A DNA stretch of 64,000 bases from Streptomyces sp. CoH27 (GCF_020181035.1 NZ_JAIQYY010000012.1:258457-322456); one strand, 5' to 3'; shown: positions 41,387 through 51,172, counted from the first letter of the stretch. Translations and numbers: made by a program. Notes: generated by a model from the letters alone, not told the origin.

Positions 41387-42940
41387 ATGGTTGCTGTCAC
41401 CGCGAACCCTCGGCGCTGGTGGGCCCTCGGGGCCCTGGTCGCGAGCATGCTCACGCTCGGCTTCGACATGACGATCCTCAACGTGGCGCTGCCGACGATG
41501 GCCGGTGATCTCGGCGCCACCACCGGCCAGCAGCAGTGGATGGCGGATGCGTACGTCGTCGTCTTCGCCGCCCTGATGCTCCCGGCCGGCCTCCTCGGCG
41601 ACCGGTTCGGGCGGCGCCGGATGCTGATCACCGGGCTCGCCCTCTTCCTCGTCGGCTCCCTGATGGGCGCCCTCGCCTCCGACGTGAACTGGGTCATCGC
41701 GGCCCGCGCGTTCATGGGCATCGGCGGCGCGCTCGTCACCCCGCTCGCCCTGTCCGTGCTGCCCTCGCTGTTCGACCCCGACGAGCGCGCCAAAGCCATC
41801 GGCATCATCTCCGCCGCCTCCGCGCTCGGCCTGCCGCTCGGCCCGATCATCGGCGGCTGGCTGCTGAACCACTTCTGGTGGGGCTCGGTCTTCCTGGTCA
41901 ACGTCCCGATGGCCGCCATCGGCATCGCCGCCTGTGTCTTCCTGCTCCCGGAGACCAGCGACCCCGCCTCCCCACGGGTGGCCCCGCTGTCCACCGCGCT
42001 CACCGCGACCGGCCTCGGCGCCCTCATCTACGCGATCATCGAGGCGCCCGGCCGGGGCTGGAGCGACGGCGTGGTGCTGGCGATGTTCGCGGCGGCCGCC
42101 GTCCTGCTGACCGCGCTGGTGCTGCGCGAACGCCGGGCCGTGCGCCCCATGCTCGACATGACGCTGCTGGCCCACCGCGGCTTCCTGTTCAACACGCTCG
42201 CCGCGACCCTGGTGATGTTCGTGCTGTCGGGCCTGATGTTCGTGCTGCCGCCGTATCTCCAGGCCGTCCTCGGTCATGACGCGCTCGGCACCGGGGTGCG
42301 GCTGCTGCCGATGATGGGCGGGCTGATGATCGCCGCGCGGGGCGCCCAGCCGGTCGTCGCCAAGTTCGGCGCGCGGGCCGTGGTGAGCGCCGGGCTGGTC
42401 GTGCTGGCCTTCGCCGCGCTGCTCGGCAGCCGTACGACGGCCGACTCCGGGTACGGCTTCGTCGCGCTGTGGCTGTCGATCACCGGCGTCGGCTTCGGTT
42501 TCTGCATCGTGCCCGCGATGGACGGCGCCCTCGGCGCCCTGCCCCGGGACCGGGCCGGCAGCGGTTCGGGCCTGCTGATGACGCTGCGCCAGGTCGGCGC
42601 CGCCATCGGCATCGCCCTGCTGGGCAGTCTGCTCGCCGGCATCTTCCGCGACCGGCTCGACGTCACCGGGCTGCCCCCGCAGGCGGCGCACACCGCCGGG
42701 GAGTCGGTGATCGCCGCGCATCTGATCGCCGCGAAGGCGGGCCCCGAAGGCGCGGCCCGCCTCGCCGCCTCCGCGAACGACGCCTACGTCCACGGCATGG
42801 GCGTGGTCCTGCTGGTGTGCGGGATCGCCGCGCTGGTCGCCGCGCTGCTGGCCGCGGTGCTCCTGCCGAAGGCCGCGGCACCCGCCCAGGAGGCGGAAAG
42901 CACCGGTGCCGCCATGGTCGTCACCGTGGAGGATGCCTGA
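41387..42940 (+). CDS. MFS drug efflux transporter (DHA2, EmrB/QacA type)
   Basis: A 517-residue transporter with about 14 membrane helices. Motif A is LLGDRFGRRRML; the first helix has GFDMTILNVALPTM and motif C is GLPLGPIIGGWLL. It probably exports drugs or dyes. It is transcribed with its own TetR regulator; the operator sits before it. Confidence 0.92.
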   Translation: MVAVTANPRRWWALGALVASMLTLGFDMTILNVALPTMAGDLGATTGQQQWMADAYVVVFAALMLPAGLLGDRFGRRRMLITGLALFLVGSLMGALASDVNWVIAARAFMGIGGALVTPLALSVLPSLFDPDERAKAIGIISAASALGLPLGPIIGGWLLNHFWWGSVFLVNVPMAAIGIAACVFLLPETSDPASPRVAPLSTALTATGLGALIYAIIEAPGRGWSDGVVLAMFAAAAVLLTALVLRERRAVRPMLDMTLLAHRGFLFNTLAATLVMFVLSGLMFVLPPYLQAVLGHDALGTGVRLLPMMGGLMIAARGAQPVVAKFGARAVVSAGLVVLAFAALLGSRTTADSGYGFVALWLSITGVGFGFCIVPAMDGALGALPRDRAGSGSGLLMTLRQVGAAIGIALLGSLLAGIFRDRLDVTGLPPQAAHTAGESVIAAHLIAAKAGPEGAARLAASANDAYVHGMGVVLLVCGIAALVAALLAAVLLPKAAAPAQEAESTGAAMVVTVEDA

Positions 42941-42942
42941 CA

Positions 42943-43584
42943 ATGAACCGCATGACGGCCGCACGTTCCCCGCTCTCCCCCGCCGACCGCCCCCAGCTGG
43001 GCCTGCGCGAACGCAAGAAGATCAAGACCCGCGAGGCGATCCGCACCGCGACGTACGCGCTGATCCAGGAGCAGGGGTACGACGCGACGACGATCGAGCA
43101 GATCGCCGAGCGCGCCGAGGTGTCGCCGTCGACGGTCTTCCGCTACTTCCCGACCAAGGAGGACATCGTCCTCACGGACGAGTACGACCCGCTGATCGCC
43201 GAGGAGTTGCGTGCCCGGCCCGCCGGCGAGTCGTGGATGGACTCGATGCGGCATGTGCTGCACAAGGCCGTCGACGCGAACATGGCCGAGGGACCCGAGG
43301 TGGTGCGCATGCGCACCCACCTCGCGGTGCAGGTCCCCGCCGTCCGCTCCCGGATGTTCGAGAGCATGTCGGAGACCGGCCGCCTGCTCCGTGAGGTCCT
43401 CGCCGAACGCTCCGGCCTGGACCCCGGCAGCCTGGAGATCCGCGTCTACGCCATGTCCCTCATCGGCGGCCTGATGGAGGTCTCCATGTACTGGGCTGAG
43501 AACGACTTCACGGGCGAACTCGGCGACCTCATGGACCGGGCCCTGGACGTCCTGGAGCAGGGGCTGCCGGGCGAAAACCGCTGA
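42943..43584 (+). CDS. TetR-family repressor
   Basis: A 213-residue protein with an N-terminal helix-turn-helix (KTREAIRTATYALIQEQGYD... VSPSTVFRYFPTKEDIV). It starts 2 bases after the pump stop, with GTGGAGG upstream. By context it represses the pump by binding TGAGAGTTACTCTCA. Confidence 0.9.
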   Translation: MNRMTAARSPLSPADRPQLGLRERKKIKTREAIRTATYALIQEQGYDATTIEQIAERAEVSPSTVFRYFPTKEDIVLTDEYDPLIAEELRARPAGESWMDSMRHVLHKAVDANMAEGPEVVRMRTHLAVQVPAVRSRMFESMSETGRLLREVLAERSGLDPGSLEIRVYAMSLIGGLMEVSMYWAENDFTGELGDLMDRALDVLEQGLPGENR

Positions 43585-43617
43585 GGTCGCACCGGCCCGC
43601 CATGGGATGCTGACGAA

Positions 43618-44349
43618 GTGAACGCAGCCGAGATCCACGTCGAAGTCGCCCCCGCGCTCCATGTGTTCGTACCGCAGTCCCGGCGCGCCGGTACGACCCC
43701 CCTGGCCACGGACGGCGTCTCCACCCTCGGCCATGTCATCGAGTCCCTGGGCGTGCCGCTGACCGAGGTGGGCGCCCTGCTGGTGGACGGCCACGAGGTC
43801 CCGGTGTCACACATCCCCAGGCCGGGCGAGCACGTGAGCGTACGCCCGGTCGCCCGCCCCCAGCAGGTCCCCGGCGCCCCGCTCCGTTTCCTCCTCGACG
43901 TCCACCTCGGCACCCTGGCCCGCCGCCTCCGCCTCCTCGGCGTGGACACGGCGTACGAGTCGACGGACATCGGCGACCCGGCGCTGGCGGCCCGCTCGGC
44001 AGCCGAGAAACGCGTGATGCTGAGCCGCGACCGGGGCCTGCTGCGCCGCCGTGAACTCTGGGCGGGCGCCTTCGTCTACAGCACCCGCCCCGACGACCAG
44101 CTCCACGACGTCCTCGACCGCTTCGCCCCCGCCCTGCACCCCTGGACCCGCTGCACGGCCTGCAACGGCCTGCTGAAGCAAGCGACGAAGGAAGAACTGG
44201 CCGACCAGCTCAAGGGCGGCACCCAACGCTCGTACGACGTCTTCGCCCAGTGCACCTCCTGCGGCCGGGCGTACTGGAAGGGCGCCCACCACGACCAGCT
44301 GGAGGCGGTCGTGGAGCGGGCGTTGAGCATGCGTACCCAGGGGGATTGA
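43618..44349 (+). CDS. Mut7-C RNAse-fold protein with ubiquitin-like N-terminus
   Basis: A 243-residue protein from GTG. Residues 1-85 are a ubiquitin-like (ThiS/MoaD-type) domain; 90-230 the Mut7-C domain with FLLDVHLGTLARRLRLLG, VMLSRDRGLLRRR and two Cys pairs (CTAC, CTSC), a zinc ribbon. The Mut7-C domain is a PIN-like predicted RNAse; the active-site Asp is FLLDVHLG. Biological role unclear. Confidence 0.9.
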   Translation: MNAAEIHVEVAPALHVFVPQSRRAGTTPLATDGVSTLGHVIESLGVPLTEVGALLVDGHEVPVSHIPRPGEHVSVRPVARPQQVPGAPLRFLLDVHLGTLARRLRLLGVDTAYESTDIGDPALAARSAAEKRVMLSRDRGLLRRRELWAGAFVYSTRPDDQLHDVLDRFAPALHPWTRCTACNGLLKQATKEELADQLKGGTQRSYDVFAQCTSCGRAYWKGAHHDQLEAVVERALSMRTQGD

Positions 44350-44370
44350 GTACGGGAGCCGAAACCGGTC

Positions 44371-44410
44371 CGGCCCCGGGCCCGGTGGAGGTCCGCCAGG
44401 CCCGGGGCCG
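44371..44410. terminator. bidirectional hairpin between convergent genes
   Basis: CGGCCCCGGGCC and GGCCCGGGGCCG, a perfect 12-bp stem with a 16-base loop, lies between the Mut7-C and oxidase genes. Confidence 0.7.
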
Positions 44411-44454
44411 TGTTCGTGCAGTGGGGGATCGGCTCACGCTCGGGGCGATGATCC

Positions 44455-46854
44455 TCAGCGGCGCCGGACGTCCCCCTTTCCGCACGCCACCCCGTCCCGG
44501 TTCGGGTCGAGACCCAGCGGATCGTCCCTGCCGTTGACCTTCAGCCGGCCGTAGTTGTTCTCCCGAAGCCAGGCGCAGCGTGCGGCCGTCGTCTTCTTCA
44601 CCTCGGGCGGGAAGACGGTCGGTACACACACGTTGATCGAGCCGTAGTGGCGGTCGCAGCCGGAGAGCGTCGGGCTGACCTGCTGGGACGTGCGCTTCTT
44701 GCCGGGGCCGGAGACCTTGCCGGTCAGGGAGTCGGCGAAGGAGTGGACGTGCGGTGAGGCGGCGGTCATGGCCGTCGGGCCCGTCAGATGGACCCACTGG
44801 GCAACGGACGGAACGCCGTTGGCGTCGACCGCGAAGAGCATGTACCAGCCGGGCGGGGCGACGTTCGGGTTGTTCGTCACGTTCAGGTCGACGTTGTTGC
44901 CGTCCACCGACAGCGGCAGGTCCACGAAGCGCTGGTTCGGGTCCGAGGAGTGGGTCACCGCCGCCGGGCGGATCAGCTCCGCTTTCGCGATCGGGCGGTC
45001 CACCGTGATCCGCTGGGTGTCGCCGTACTTCCACTCCTGGCTGATCACCGAGGTGATCGTCGGCCGGGGGCCCTTGAAGAGGTACGACGGGGTGTAGATG
45101 GACACGTTGTGGTTCCAGCTGCCGTTGCCCGGGTTGTCGCCGGTGGCCATCACCCGGCCGTCGGGCAGCAGGAACGCCGAGGAGTGGTAGCCGCGGGCCT
45201 GGGGGTCGGCGGCGACCTGCTGGAAGGTGTTGGTGCCGGGGTCGTACAGCGAGGACTCGTACACCGGGTTGGCCCGGTTGTGCAGGGCACCGCCCGTCTC
45301 CAGCACCTTGCCGTCGGGCAGCAGCACGGCGGAGGCGTACATCTTGCCCTGGCCGCCGGTCTCCGGCTGTGGCCCGTTCCCGAGGTCGACCGTGCCCTGC
45401 GGCAGCGGCGGCCCGGCGACGTACGACGGGTTCGGCTGCTTGAGGTCGATCAGGTCCGTGAGGCGGTTGGCGTCGGGGTTGGAGTCGATGTTGCCGCCGC
45501 CGATCGTCAGCACCCGCTGGTCCTGCGCCGGAGGCAGCAGCACGGACGCCGACTGGTCCCGCTGGTCCTTGTTCTGGAGCCCCGGGATCTGCGTGATCGT
45601 GTTGGCGCCGTAGTCGTAGATCGCCGAGCCCGTGCCGGGGATGTTGTTGCCGAAGACGTGGCTGCCCGTGTAGAAGAGGCGGCCGTCCTGCATGAGGATC
45701 ATCGCCGGGTACAGGCCCCAGTACGACCAGGTCTGGTTGACCTGCCAGGTCGGCAGCCACTGCTGCTGGGCGTCCGACCAGCGCTCGGCGGTCACCGAGC
45801 CGGTGGAGTCCTCGCGCAGCCCGCCGAAGGTGATGACGTCACCGTTGCCGAGCTCGGTCGCCGACGGGTACCAGTGGCCGTCGTTCAGGTCGTTCGTCTT
45901 GGTGTACGTCTCCGTCGTCGGGTCGAAGATGTACGAGTCCCTGAAGCCCTCGTACCCGTGCCCGCCCGCGACCGGGTACGCCTTGTTGCCGCTCAGGACC
46001 AGCACCCGGCCGTCCTGGAGCTGGACGTGGCCCGCGCAGAACATGTCCTTCGGCGTCGGGATGACCTTGTAGGTGCCGTCGGCCGGGTTGTACACCGCGC
46101 TCGTGAACGTGCCCGCGTTGAACTGCTCCTCGCTGTTGCCGGAGCCGGCGATCAGCAGCACCTTGCCGTTCTTCAGCACGACGGAGTGCATGGAGCGGAC
46201 CGGGTTCTGCGTCGGCAGCACCGACCAGCTGCCGCCCGCACACTGGTCACTGGTGCCGGTGCACTGCGCGGGCGGGATCACGTCCGGCACCTGGTCCATG
46301 GTGTAGTCGTCGGTGGTCGCCGACCCGGTGCCGTACACGGAGACACCCCAGGTGATGCGGTCGGTGCCGGCCGGGATCTCGGGGGTGCGGACCGACGCCT
46401 GGGTCCAGTCCGAGGCCATGTCCAGCGTCTTGACGTCGGTCCAGTACTGCCAGCCGGCCGTCGTGTCGTGCCGGAACAGCGTGACGTTCGCGTCGGGGGT
46501 CGTGGTCTTGTACCAGAGGCCCAGGTCGTACTGCTTGCCGACGGTCACGACCGGCGCGCAGTCGGTGGACTCGGTGATCATCGCCTTGCGGTCGCCGTCG
46601 ACCCGGCGGGTCAGCGTGACCTTCATGGCCTTGGTCCCGGAGTGCGCGTCCGAGGTCGTCTCGAAGGTGAAGTCGTTGTCGCCCCAGCCGGACTTCTCCC
46701 AGCAGTACGGCAAGTCGTTCGTGCCGGCGGTCTCGAAGCCGGGGTTCTTGATCAGGTTGGCGGCCTCGGCCGGCTGGGGTGCGGTCAGAAGCAGACCGGC
46801 GGTCAGGGCGCCCACCCCGGCCAGCGCGGTCCGTCTGCGGTACTTACGGCTCAC
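44455..46854 (-). CDS. secreted copper-radical oxidase (GlxA/galactose oxidase-like) with C-terminal Ca-binding tail
   Basis: About 799 residues from GTG (4-base overlap with the upstream gene). Signal peptide ends QPAEA. Residues 35-190 are a carbohydrate-binding beta-sandwich (NPGFETAGTNDLPYCW). A kelch barrel follows, with all ligands of the copper-radical family readable: Cys273 (DMFCAGH), Tyr329 (GHWYPSATE), Tyr556-His557 (RGYHSSA) and His635 (VTHSSDP). After the DUF1929-type domain the last ~90 residues contain three cysteines and LDPNRDGVAC, an Excalibur-like calcium loop. It oxidises alcohol groups, probably on the polysaccharide made by the linked glycosyltransferases. Confidence 0.9.
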   Translation of the reverse strand: MSRKYRRRTALAGVGALTAGLLLTAPQPAEAANLIKNPGFETAGTNDLPYCWEKSGWGDNDFTFETTSDAHSGTKAMKVTLTRRVDGDRKAMITESTDCAPVVTVGKQYDLGLWYKTTTPDANVTLFRHDTTAGWQYWTDVKTLDMASDWTQASVRTPEIPAGTDRITWGVSVYGTGSATTDDYTMDQVPDVIPPAQCTGTSDQCAGGSWSVLPTQNPVRSMHSVVLKNGKVLLIAGSGNSEEQFNAGTFTSAVYNPADGTYKVIPTPKDMFCAGHVQLQDGRVLVLSGNKAYPVAGGHGYEGFRDSYIFDPTTETYTKTNDLNDGHWYPSATELGNGDVITFGGLREDSTGSVTAERWSDAQQQWLPTWQVNQTWSYWGLYPAMILMQDGRLFYTGSHVFGNNIPGTGSAIYDYGANTITQIPGLQNKDQRDQSASVLLPPAQDQRVLTIGGGNIDSNPDANRLTDLIDLKQPNPSYVAGPPLPQGTVDLGNGPQPETGGQGKMYASAVLLPDGKVLETGGALHNRANPVYESSLYDPGTNTFQQVAADPQARGYHSSAFLLPDGRVMATGDNPGNGSWNHNVSIYTPSYLFKGPRPTITSVISQEWKYGDTQRITVDRPIAKAELIRPAAVTHSSDPNQRFVDLPLSVDGNNVDLNVTNNPNVAPPGWYMLFAVDANGVPSVAQWVHLTGPTAMTAASPHVHSFADSLTGKVSGPGKKRTSQQVSPTLSGCDRHYGSINVCVPTVFPPEVKKTTAARCAWLRENNYGRLKVNGRDDPLGLDPNRDGVACGKGDVRRR

Positions 46855-48020
46855 ACGGCTCTCCTTGCTCGGCTCCCCCGGCGACGGGGGAGATAGACCA
46901 GCGCTTCGGTCCCGGCGAAGCGCAGGACGAACGTCATGACCAGCGCGAGCGCGGTCGCGGGCAGGGCGCCCATGCCGAACCGGTCGACGAGCAGCGCGAT
47001 CAGCGGAATCCGCAGCACGAGGTCGGCGTTGGCGAGCAGCGCGAACCGGCCGAGCCGGTCCCACCAGCGGCGGTGCGCGCGCCGGTCGCGGAACAGCAGC
47101 TGCTCGATGAGCAGGAAGTTCCAGGCGACGCCCAGTTGGTTGGCGAGGATCTCGGCGAGCACGTAGTGCATGCCGAGCCCCGTGAGGACGGCGAGGCCCA
47201 CCAGATTGGGCACGAAGCCGCTCGCCCCGATCAGCCCGAAGCCGATCATGCGGGCGACCGGGGACGCGGTGCGCAGGCCCGCCAGGTGGCGCAGGAAGCG
47301 GAAGCCTTCCCGCGCCGTGGACTTGGACTCGCCCGCGTACCGGTCCTGGAAGACGAACGGCACCTCGGCGACCTGCCGGGGCCGGCTGCGCACGGCCAGC
47401 TCCAGCAGGATCTTGTAGCCGAGCGGCTTCAGAGCGTCGGCCGTGACCGCGCTGCGCCGGATGGCGAAGAAGCCGCTCATCGGGTCGCTGATGCCGTGCA
47501 GCCGGCGCGGGAAGAGGGCCTTGGCGAGCCAGGTCGCGCCGCGCGAGACGGCGACCCGGTAACCACCGGCGAGCCCGGCCCGGCTGCCGCCCGCGATGTA
47601 CCGGGAGGCGACGACCAGTCCGGCGTTCGTACGCTCCCCGGTGGCGATCAACTCCGGTACCAGGGACGGCGGATGCTGGCAGTCGCCGTCCATGACGACG
47701 ATCCACTCCGAGCCCGCCGCCTTCAGTCCCTCGACCACCGCCCCGCCGAGCCCGCCGACGGGTTCCTCGCGGTGCAGTACGGCCACCGGGTACGGGCAGT
47801 CCTCGGCGGCCTCACGGATGACCTCGGGGGTGTCGTCGGTGGAGTCGTCCACGAAGAGGACCTCGCACGGCATCCGCGCGGGCACCGACTCGGTGATGTG
47901 GTGCAGCAGTTGACGGATGTTCGCGGACTCGTTGAAGGTCGGTACGACGAGGGTGACGGCGCCGGGTTCAGGTATCTCGACGTCGTCGAGGCCGGGTACA
48001 GGGGCGGTGTACTCGCTCAT
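46851..48020 (-). CDS. DPM1-like glycosyltransferase fused to GtrA domain
   Basis: A 389-residue protein: GT2 domain (residues 20-240, PTFNESANIRQLLHHI, VVMDGDCQHPPSLVPELI with the catalytic Asp-x-Asp) then four GtrA helices (GFGLIGASGFVPNLVG). This type makes polyprenyl-phosphate sugars. ATG overlaps the upstream stop (ATGA). The product may supply the GT39-type enzyme. Confidence 0.9.
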   Translation of the reverse strand: MSEYTAPVPGLDDVEIPEPGAVTLVVPTFNESANIRQLLHHITESVPARMPCEVLFVDDSTDDTPEVIREAAEDCPYPVAVLHREEPVGGLGGAVVEGLKAAGSEWIVVMDGDCQHPPSLVPELIATGERTNAGLVVASRYIAGGSRAGLAGGYRVAVSRGATWLAKALFPRRLHGISDPMSGFFAIRRSAVTADALKPLGYKILLELAVRSRPRQVAEVPFVFQDRYAGESKSTAREGFRFLRHLAGLRTASPVARMIGFGLIGASGFVPNLVGLAVLTGLGMHYVLAEILANQLGVAWNFLLIEQLLFRDRRAHRRWWDRLGRFALLANADLVLRIPLIALLVDRFGMGALPATALALVMTFVLRFAGTEALVYLPRRRGSRARRAV

Positions 48021-49663
48021 CGGGCACTCCCGGTGGCCTGGATCTGCCGGATCTCGACGCGGTCCTCTCCGGTGCCGAAGGTGGCGACCGGCGCGGAGTG
48101 CTGGATGGCGGCCCTGACGTTGGGCAGGTCCTTGGCGTCGCGGCGGACGGTCGGCGAGGCGACGACGTAGTCGATGTCCCGCCAGCCGTGCGGCATGGTC
48201 TTCGTGACGGCCGGGTCGAGGTCGGCCTTGTAGAACCAGATGGCGCCGAGTCCGGGCCGGTATCCGGCGTGTACGAGGTCCAGCCAGAGGGCGTCGTCGA
48301 CGAGGACGCGGGTGTCCTTCGGGTCCGCGACCTTCGTGCTGAGCCAGTGGGAGGCCTGCCGGTAGGGCTTGTTGGCGTCGGCGGTGACGGCGGTGCGGTC
48401 GCCGTCGTACCAGTGCGGTACGACGTAGGCGCCGGCGGCGAGCGCGAGCACGGCGGCGAGCGCGTACCGGCCGCCGGTGACGTACCGCTTCTCGCTCTCG
48501 GCCCGCCACCGGCGCAGCACCGCGTGCGCGACGGAGGCGGCGGCGCCGGCCAGTACCAGGGCGAGGAAGGGCAGGGCGCCGATGACGTACATGGCGGGCA
48601 GATAGCCGTTCGGCCTGAGGGCTACGACGGCCAGGATGGCCACGGTCAGGGACGGTCCGGCGAGCGCGCGGGCGGTGACCGACCAGCGCCAGGTGACCAG
48701 CAGGAGCAGGGCGCCGGCGAGGCCGCCGAGTGGCAGGACCCGGTCGTAGTAGAGCCAGGAGTGCAGCACGCCGTACGAGCCGGAGCCCTGGTCGAGGATG
48801 AAGCCGGACCCGGGCCGGGACATCTGGTAGGTGATGCCGTCCCACAGGGAGACGTGTCCGGCGCCCGGGAACAGCTCGCCCTTGAGCAGCGCGAACAGCG
48901 GGTACGAGAAGCCGATCAGGGCGCAGGCGGTGACGGCTCCGGTGAGGGCGAACTTGCGGGTGTCGCGGTGGCTGTGCCGCCACATGGTGACGAGCAGGGC
49001 GGGCAGGACGACGAGCATCGTCTCCTTGGTGAGGACGCCCGCGGCGGCGGCGAGGCCCGCGCCGAAGTGGTGCCAGAGGTGGCGGCTGGGCGAGGCGGCG
49101 AGGCAGAACGCCAGCAGCAGCCACATCACGGCGATGTTGTCGAGGAAGATCTCCCGGCTGAGGACGACCGCGAGCGGGGACAGCCCGAACAGGGCCATGC
49201 CGAGTCCGGCGGCCCAGCGCGGCAGGGAGAGGCGGCGGCCGAGGAAGTAGACGAGGACCGCGCTGACGCCGCTGATCAGCAGCATGGCGAGGCGCATGGT
49301 GCCGACGGTCATGGAGCCGGGGCTGAGCTTCGAGGGAAGCCAGCTGAGCAGGGCTATCTGGATCCAGCCGAGCGGCGGGTGGTCGTACCAGTAGGTGTAG
49401 TGGGCAAGTCCCCTGCCCTGCTGGACGGCCCAGGCCTGGGCGAGGTAGGTGCCCTCGTCGTCGCTGAGGGTCGGGTAGTCGGCGATGTTCCAGCTCTGGA
49501 CGACGAGGATCGCCACGAGCAGCGCACCGCAGAGCAGCAGGTCGGGGCGGGAGGACCGAAGTCGTACCGGAGGCTGCGTTCGACCGGTCGAACGTGTCGT
49601 GGGCGCAGCCTGGCGCTGCGCGGGGACCGTCGCTGCGGTCACCGCGGGAAGGGTGGAGGTCAC
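48017..49663 (-). CDS. GT39/ArnT-like membrane glycosyltransferase
   Basis: A 548-residue protein with about 11 membrane helices. The first outside loop contains the acidic motif PTLSDDEGTYLAQAW, typical of GT39/PMT-like enzymes, and further on SREIFLDNIAVMWLLL. GTG overlaps the upstream stop (GTGA). Uses polyprenyl-phosphate sugar to modify a polymer or protein. Confidence 0.88.
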   Translation of the reverse strand: MTSTLPAVTAATVPAQRQAAPTTRSTGRTQPPVRLRSSRPDLLLCGALLVAILVVQSWNIADYPTLSDDEGTYLAQAWAVQQGRGLAHYTYWYDHPPLGWIQIALLSWLPSKLSPGSMTVGTMRLAMLLISGVSAVLVYFLGRRLSLPRWAAGLGMALFGLSPLAVVLSREIFLDNIAVMWLLLAFCLAASPSRHLWHHFGAGLAAAAGVLTKETMLVVLPALLVTMWRHSHRDTRKFALTGAVTACALIGFSYPLFALLKGELFPGAGHVSLWDGITYQMSRPGSGFILDQGSGSYGVLHSWLYYDRVLPLGGLAGALLLLVTWRWSVTARALAGPSLTVAILAVVALRPNGYLPAMYVIGALPFLALVLAGAAASVAHAVLRRWRAESEKRYVTGGRYALAAVLALAAGAYVVPHWYDGDRTAVTADANKPYRQASHWLSTKVADPKDTRVLVDDALWLDLVHAGYRPGLGAIWFYKADLDPAVTKTMPHGWRDIDYVVASPTVRRDAKDLPNVRAAIQHSAPVATFGTGEDRVEIRQIQATGSAR

Positions 49664-50928
49664 GCAGGAACGTCCTCTCGGAGGGGCTCGGCCGCGGTGA
49701 GGTGCGCGCCGACGTGCGAGGTCAACTCCCAGTCGTTGCGGCCGCGTTGCTCGCGCCACACGGCGCGGATCGCGGCACCGGCGAGGAGGACCTGATAGAA
49801 GGGGCCGCCCACGATGAGCTTGGCGTAGTGGGCGAAGCGGACCCTGAGGCCGTACTGGACGCCGAAGTCATGCAGCCCGACCACCTCGAAGACGAAGGTG
49901 ACGACGGCGGTGACCAGCGGCAGGAAGGTGAGGAAGGCGACGCCGACGGGCACGTCGAGGAAGAGCGCGACGGCCGCGTTCAGCGGGATGATCACCCCGG
50001 CGAAGGCCTGCATGAACGGGGTCATCAGGGTGTACCGGGCGAGCAGCCGCTGTCCGAATCCCGGCAGTTGGTGCCAGTCCTTCTTCCGGTACACCTGGAG
50101 GAAGCCCTGGTTCCAGCGGGTGCGCTGCTTGAGCAGCGACATGAGCGAGCCCGGTGTCTCCTCACGGGTGACCATGTCGGAGTCGTAGGCGACGACGACC
50201 TTCTTGCCGACGGACGACAACCGGACACCCAGGTCACAGTCCTCGGCGAGGCAGTCGGGGTCCCAGCCGTCGGCCGCCCGCAGCACGTCCGTCCGGACGA
50301 AGACGGTGTTGCCGCCGAGCGGGATGAACCCCTTCTGCGCGTGCAGATGCAGCCGGGAGCGGAACCAGAAGAAGTACTCCAGGCAGTTGCGCAGGCTGTA
50401 CCAGCTGGAGTGGAAGTTGATGAGCTGGACGCCGCCCTGGACGACGTCCGCGTCGGTCGTACGGAAGGCGTGGTCGACGTGCGCGAGCAGCTCCGGATGG
50501 ACCTGGTCCTCGGCGTCGAAGACCCCGACGACGTCACCGCGGCAGTGCGGCAGCGCCGTGTTCATGGCCTTGGGCTTGTTCTTCTTCTCGTGGGTGTCGA
50601 CGACGACCCGGACGCGCTTGTCGCGTTCGGCGGCCGCGCGGGCCACCTCACTCGTCTCCGGGTCGTCGTGGCCGACGATCACGATGATCTCGAAGTCGGT
50701 GTGTGTGGACTCCAGCAGCCGCTGGATGGTGTGGTCGAGCACCGCCTGTTCATGGCGGGCCGGCACGAGCAGCGAGAACGACAGGTGTTCGTCGCCGTCC
50801 GGTCTGCCGAACCGGGTGGAGGCCAGCACCTCGGGCGTACGCCACGCGTGCATCTGCCACCACAGAGTGAAGGCCGCCATCCAGAAAAGGGCAAGCGAAA
50901 CGGCAGCGATGAAGACAGACGTCAGCAA
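49660..50928 (-). CDS. processive GT2 glycosyltransferase, membrane bound
   Basis: About 422 residues from the TTG with GGGGGGA upstream (a GTG 13 codons earlier is possible). N-terminal helix, GT2 motifs VFDAEDQVHPE (DxD), EDCDLG, and KQRTRWNQG (Q..RW) plus three C-terminal helices. This is the cellulose-synthase-like type that extrudes a polysaccharide. First gene of the four-gene chain. Confidence 0.88.
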   Translation of the reverse strand: MLTSVFIAAVSLALFWMAAFTLWWQMHAWRTPEVLASTRFGRPDGDEHLSFSLLVPARHEQAVLDHTIQRLLESTHTDFEIIVIVGHDDPETSEVARAAAERDKRVRVVVDTHEKKNKPKAMNTALPHCRGDVVGVFDAEDQVHPELLAHVDHAFRTTDADVVQGGVQLINFHSSWYSLRNCLEYFFWFRSRLHLHAQKGFIPLGGNTVFVRTDVLRAADGWDPDCLAEDCDLGVRLSSVGKKVVVAYDSDMVTREETPGSLMSLLKQRTRWNQGFLQVYRKKDWHQLPGFGQRLLARYTLMTPFMQAFAGVIIPLNAAVALFLDVPVGVAFLTFLPLVTAVVTFVFEVVGLHDFGVQYGLRVRFAHYAKLIVGGPFYQVLLAGAAIRAVWREQRGRNDWELTSHVGAHLTAAEPLREDVPA

Positions 50929-51172
50929 AAGATCCCCCCAGATCCCCCTGAAACCCCCTGTGCACACAACGGTCGGTCATCACCGGTCACCCGTTGTGTC
51001 GATGTGGAGAGCGTAGGTGGGATCTGTGAAGTCTGGGAGGTCTTCCGATAAAGAGCTTGTTTCGGGATGGGGGGAGAGAAGGGGCGGGAAGGGGTGGGAA
51101 GCGGTATCTATCCGAACACCTGCCCACATCCGGACACTTCGGTGCAACCGCTTTCCACTGCGTTTCGGCTGA

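Noticed and set aside
44455..50928. Considered naming the cluster cslA-glxA.
   Set aside because: The glycosyltransferase set (GT2, GT39-type, DPM1-GtrA) and order differ from cslA-glxA, so no symbol was given.
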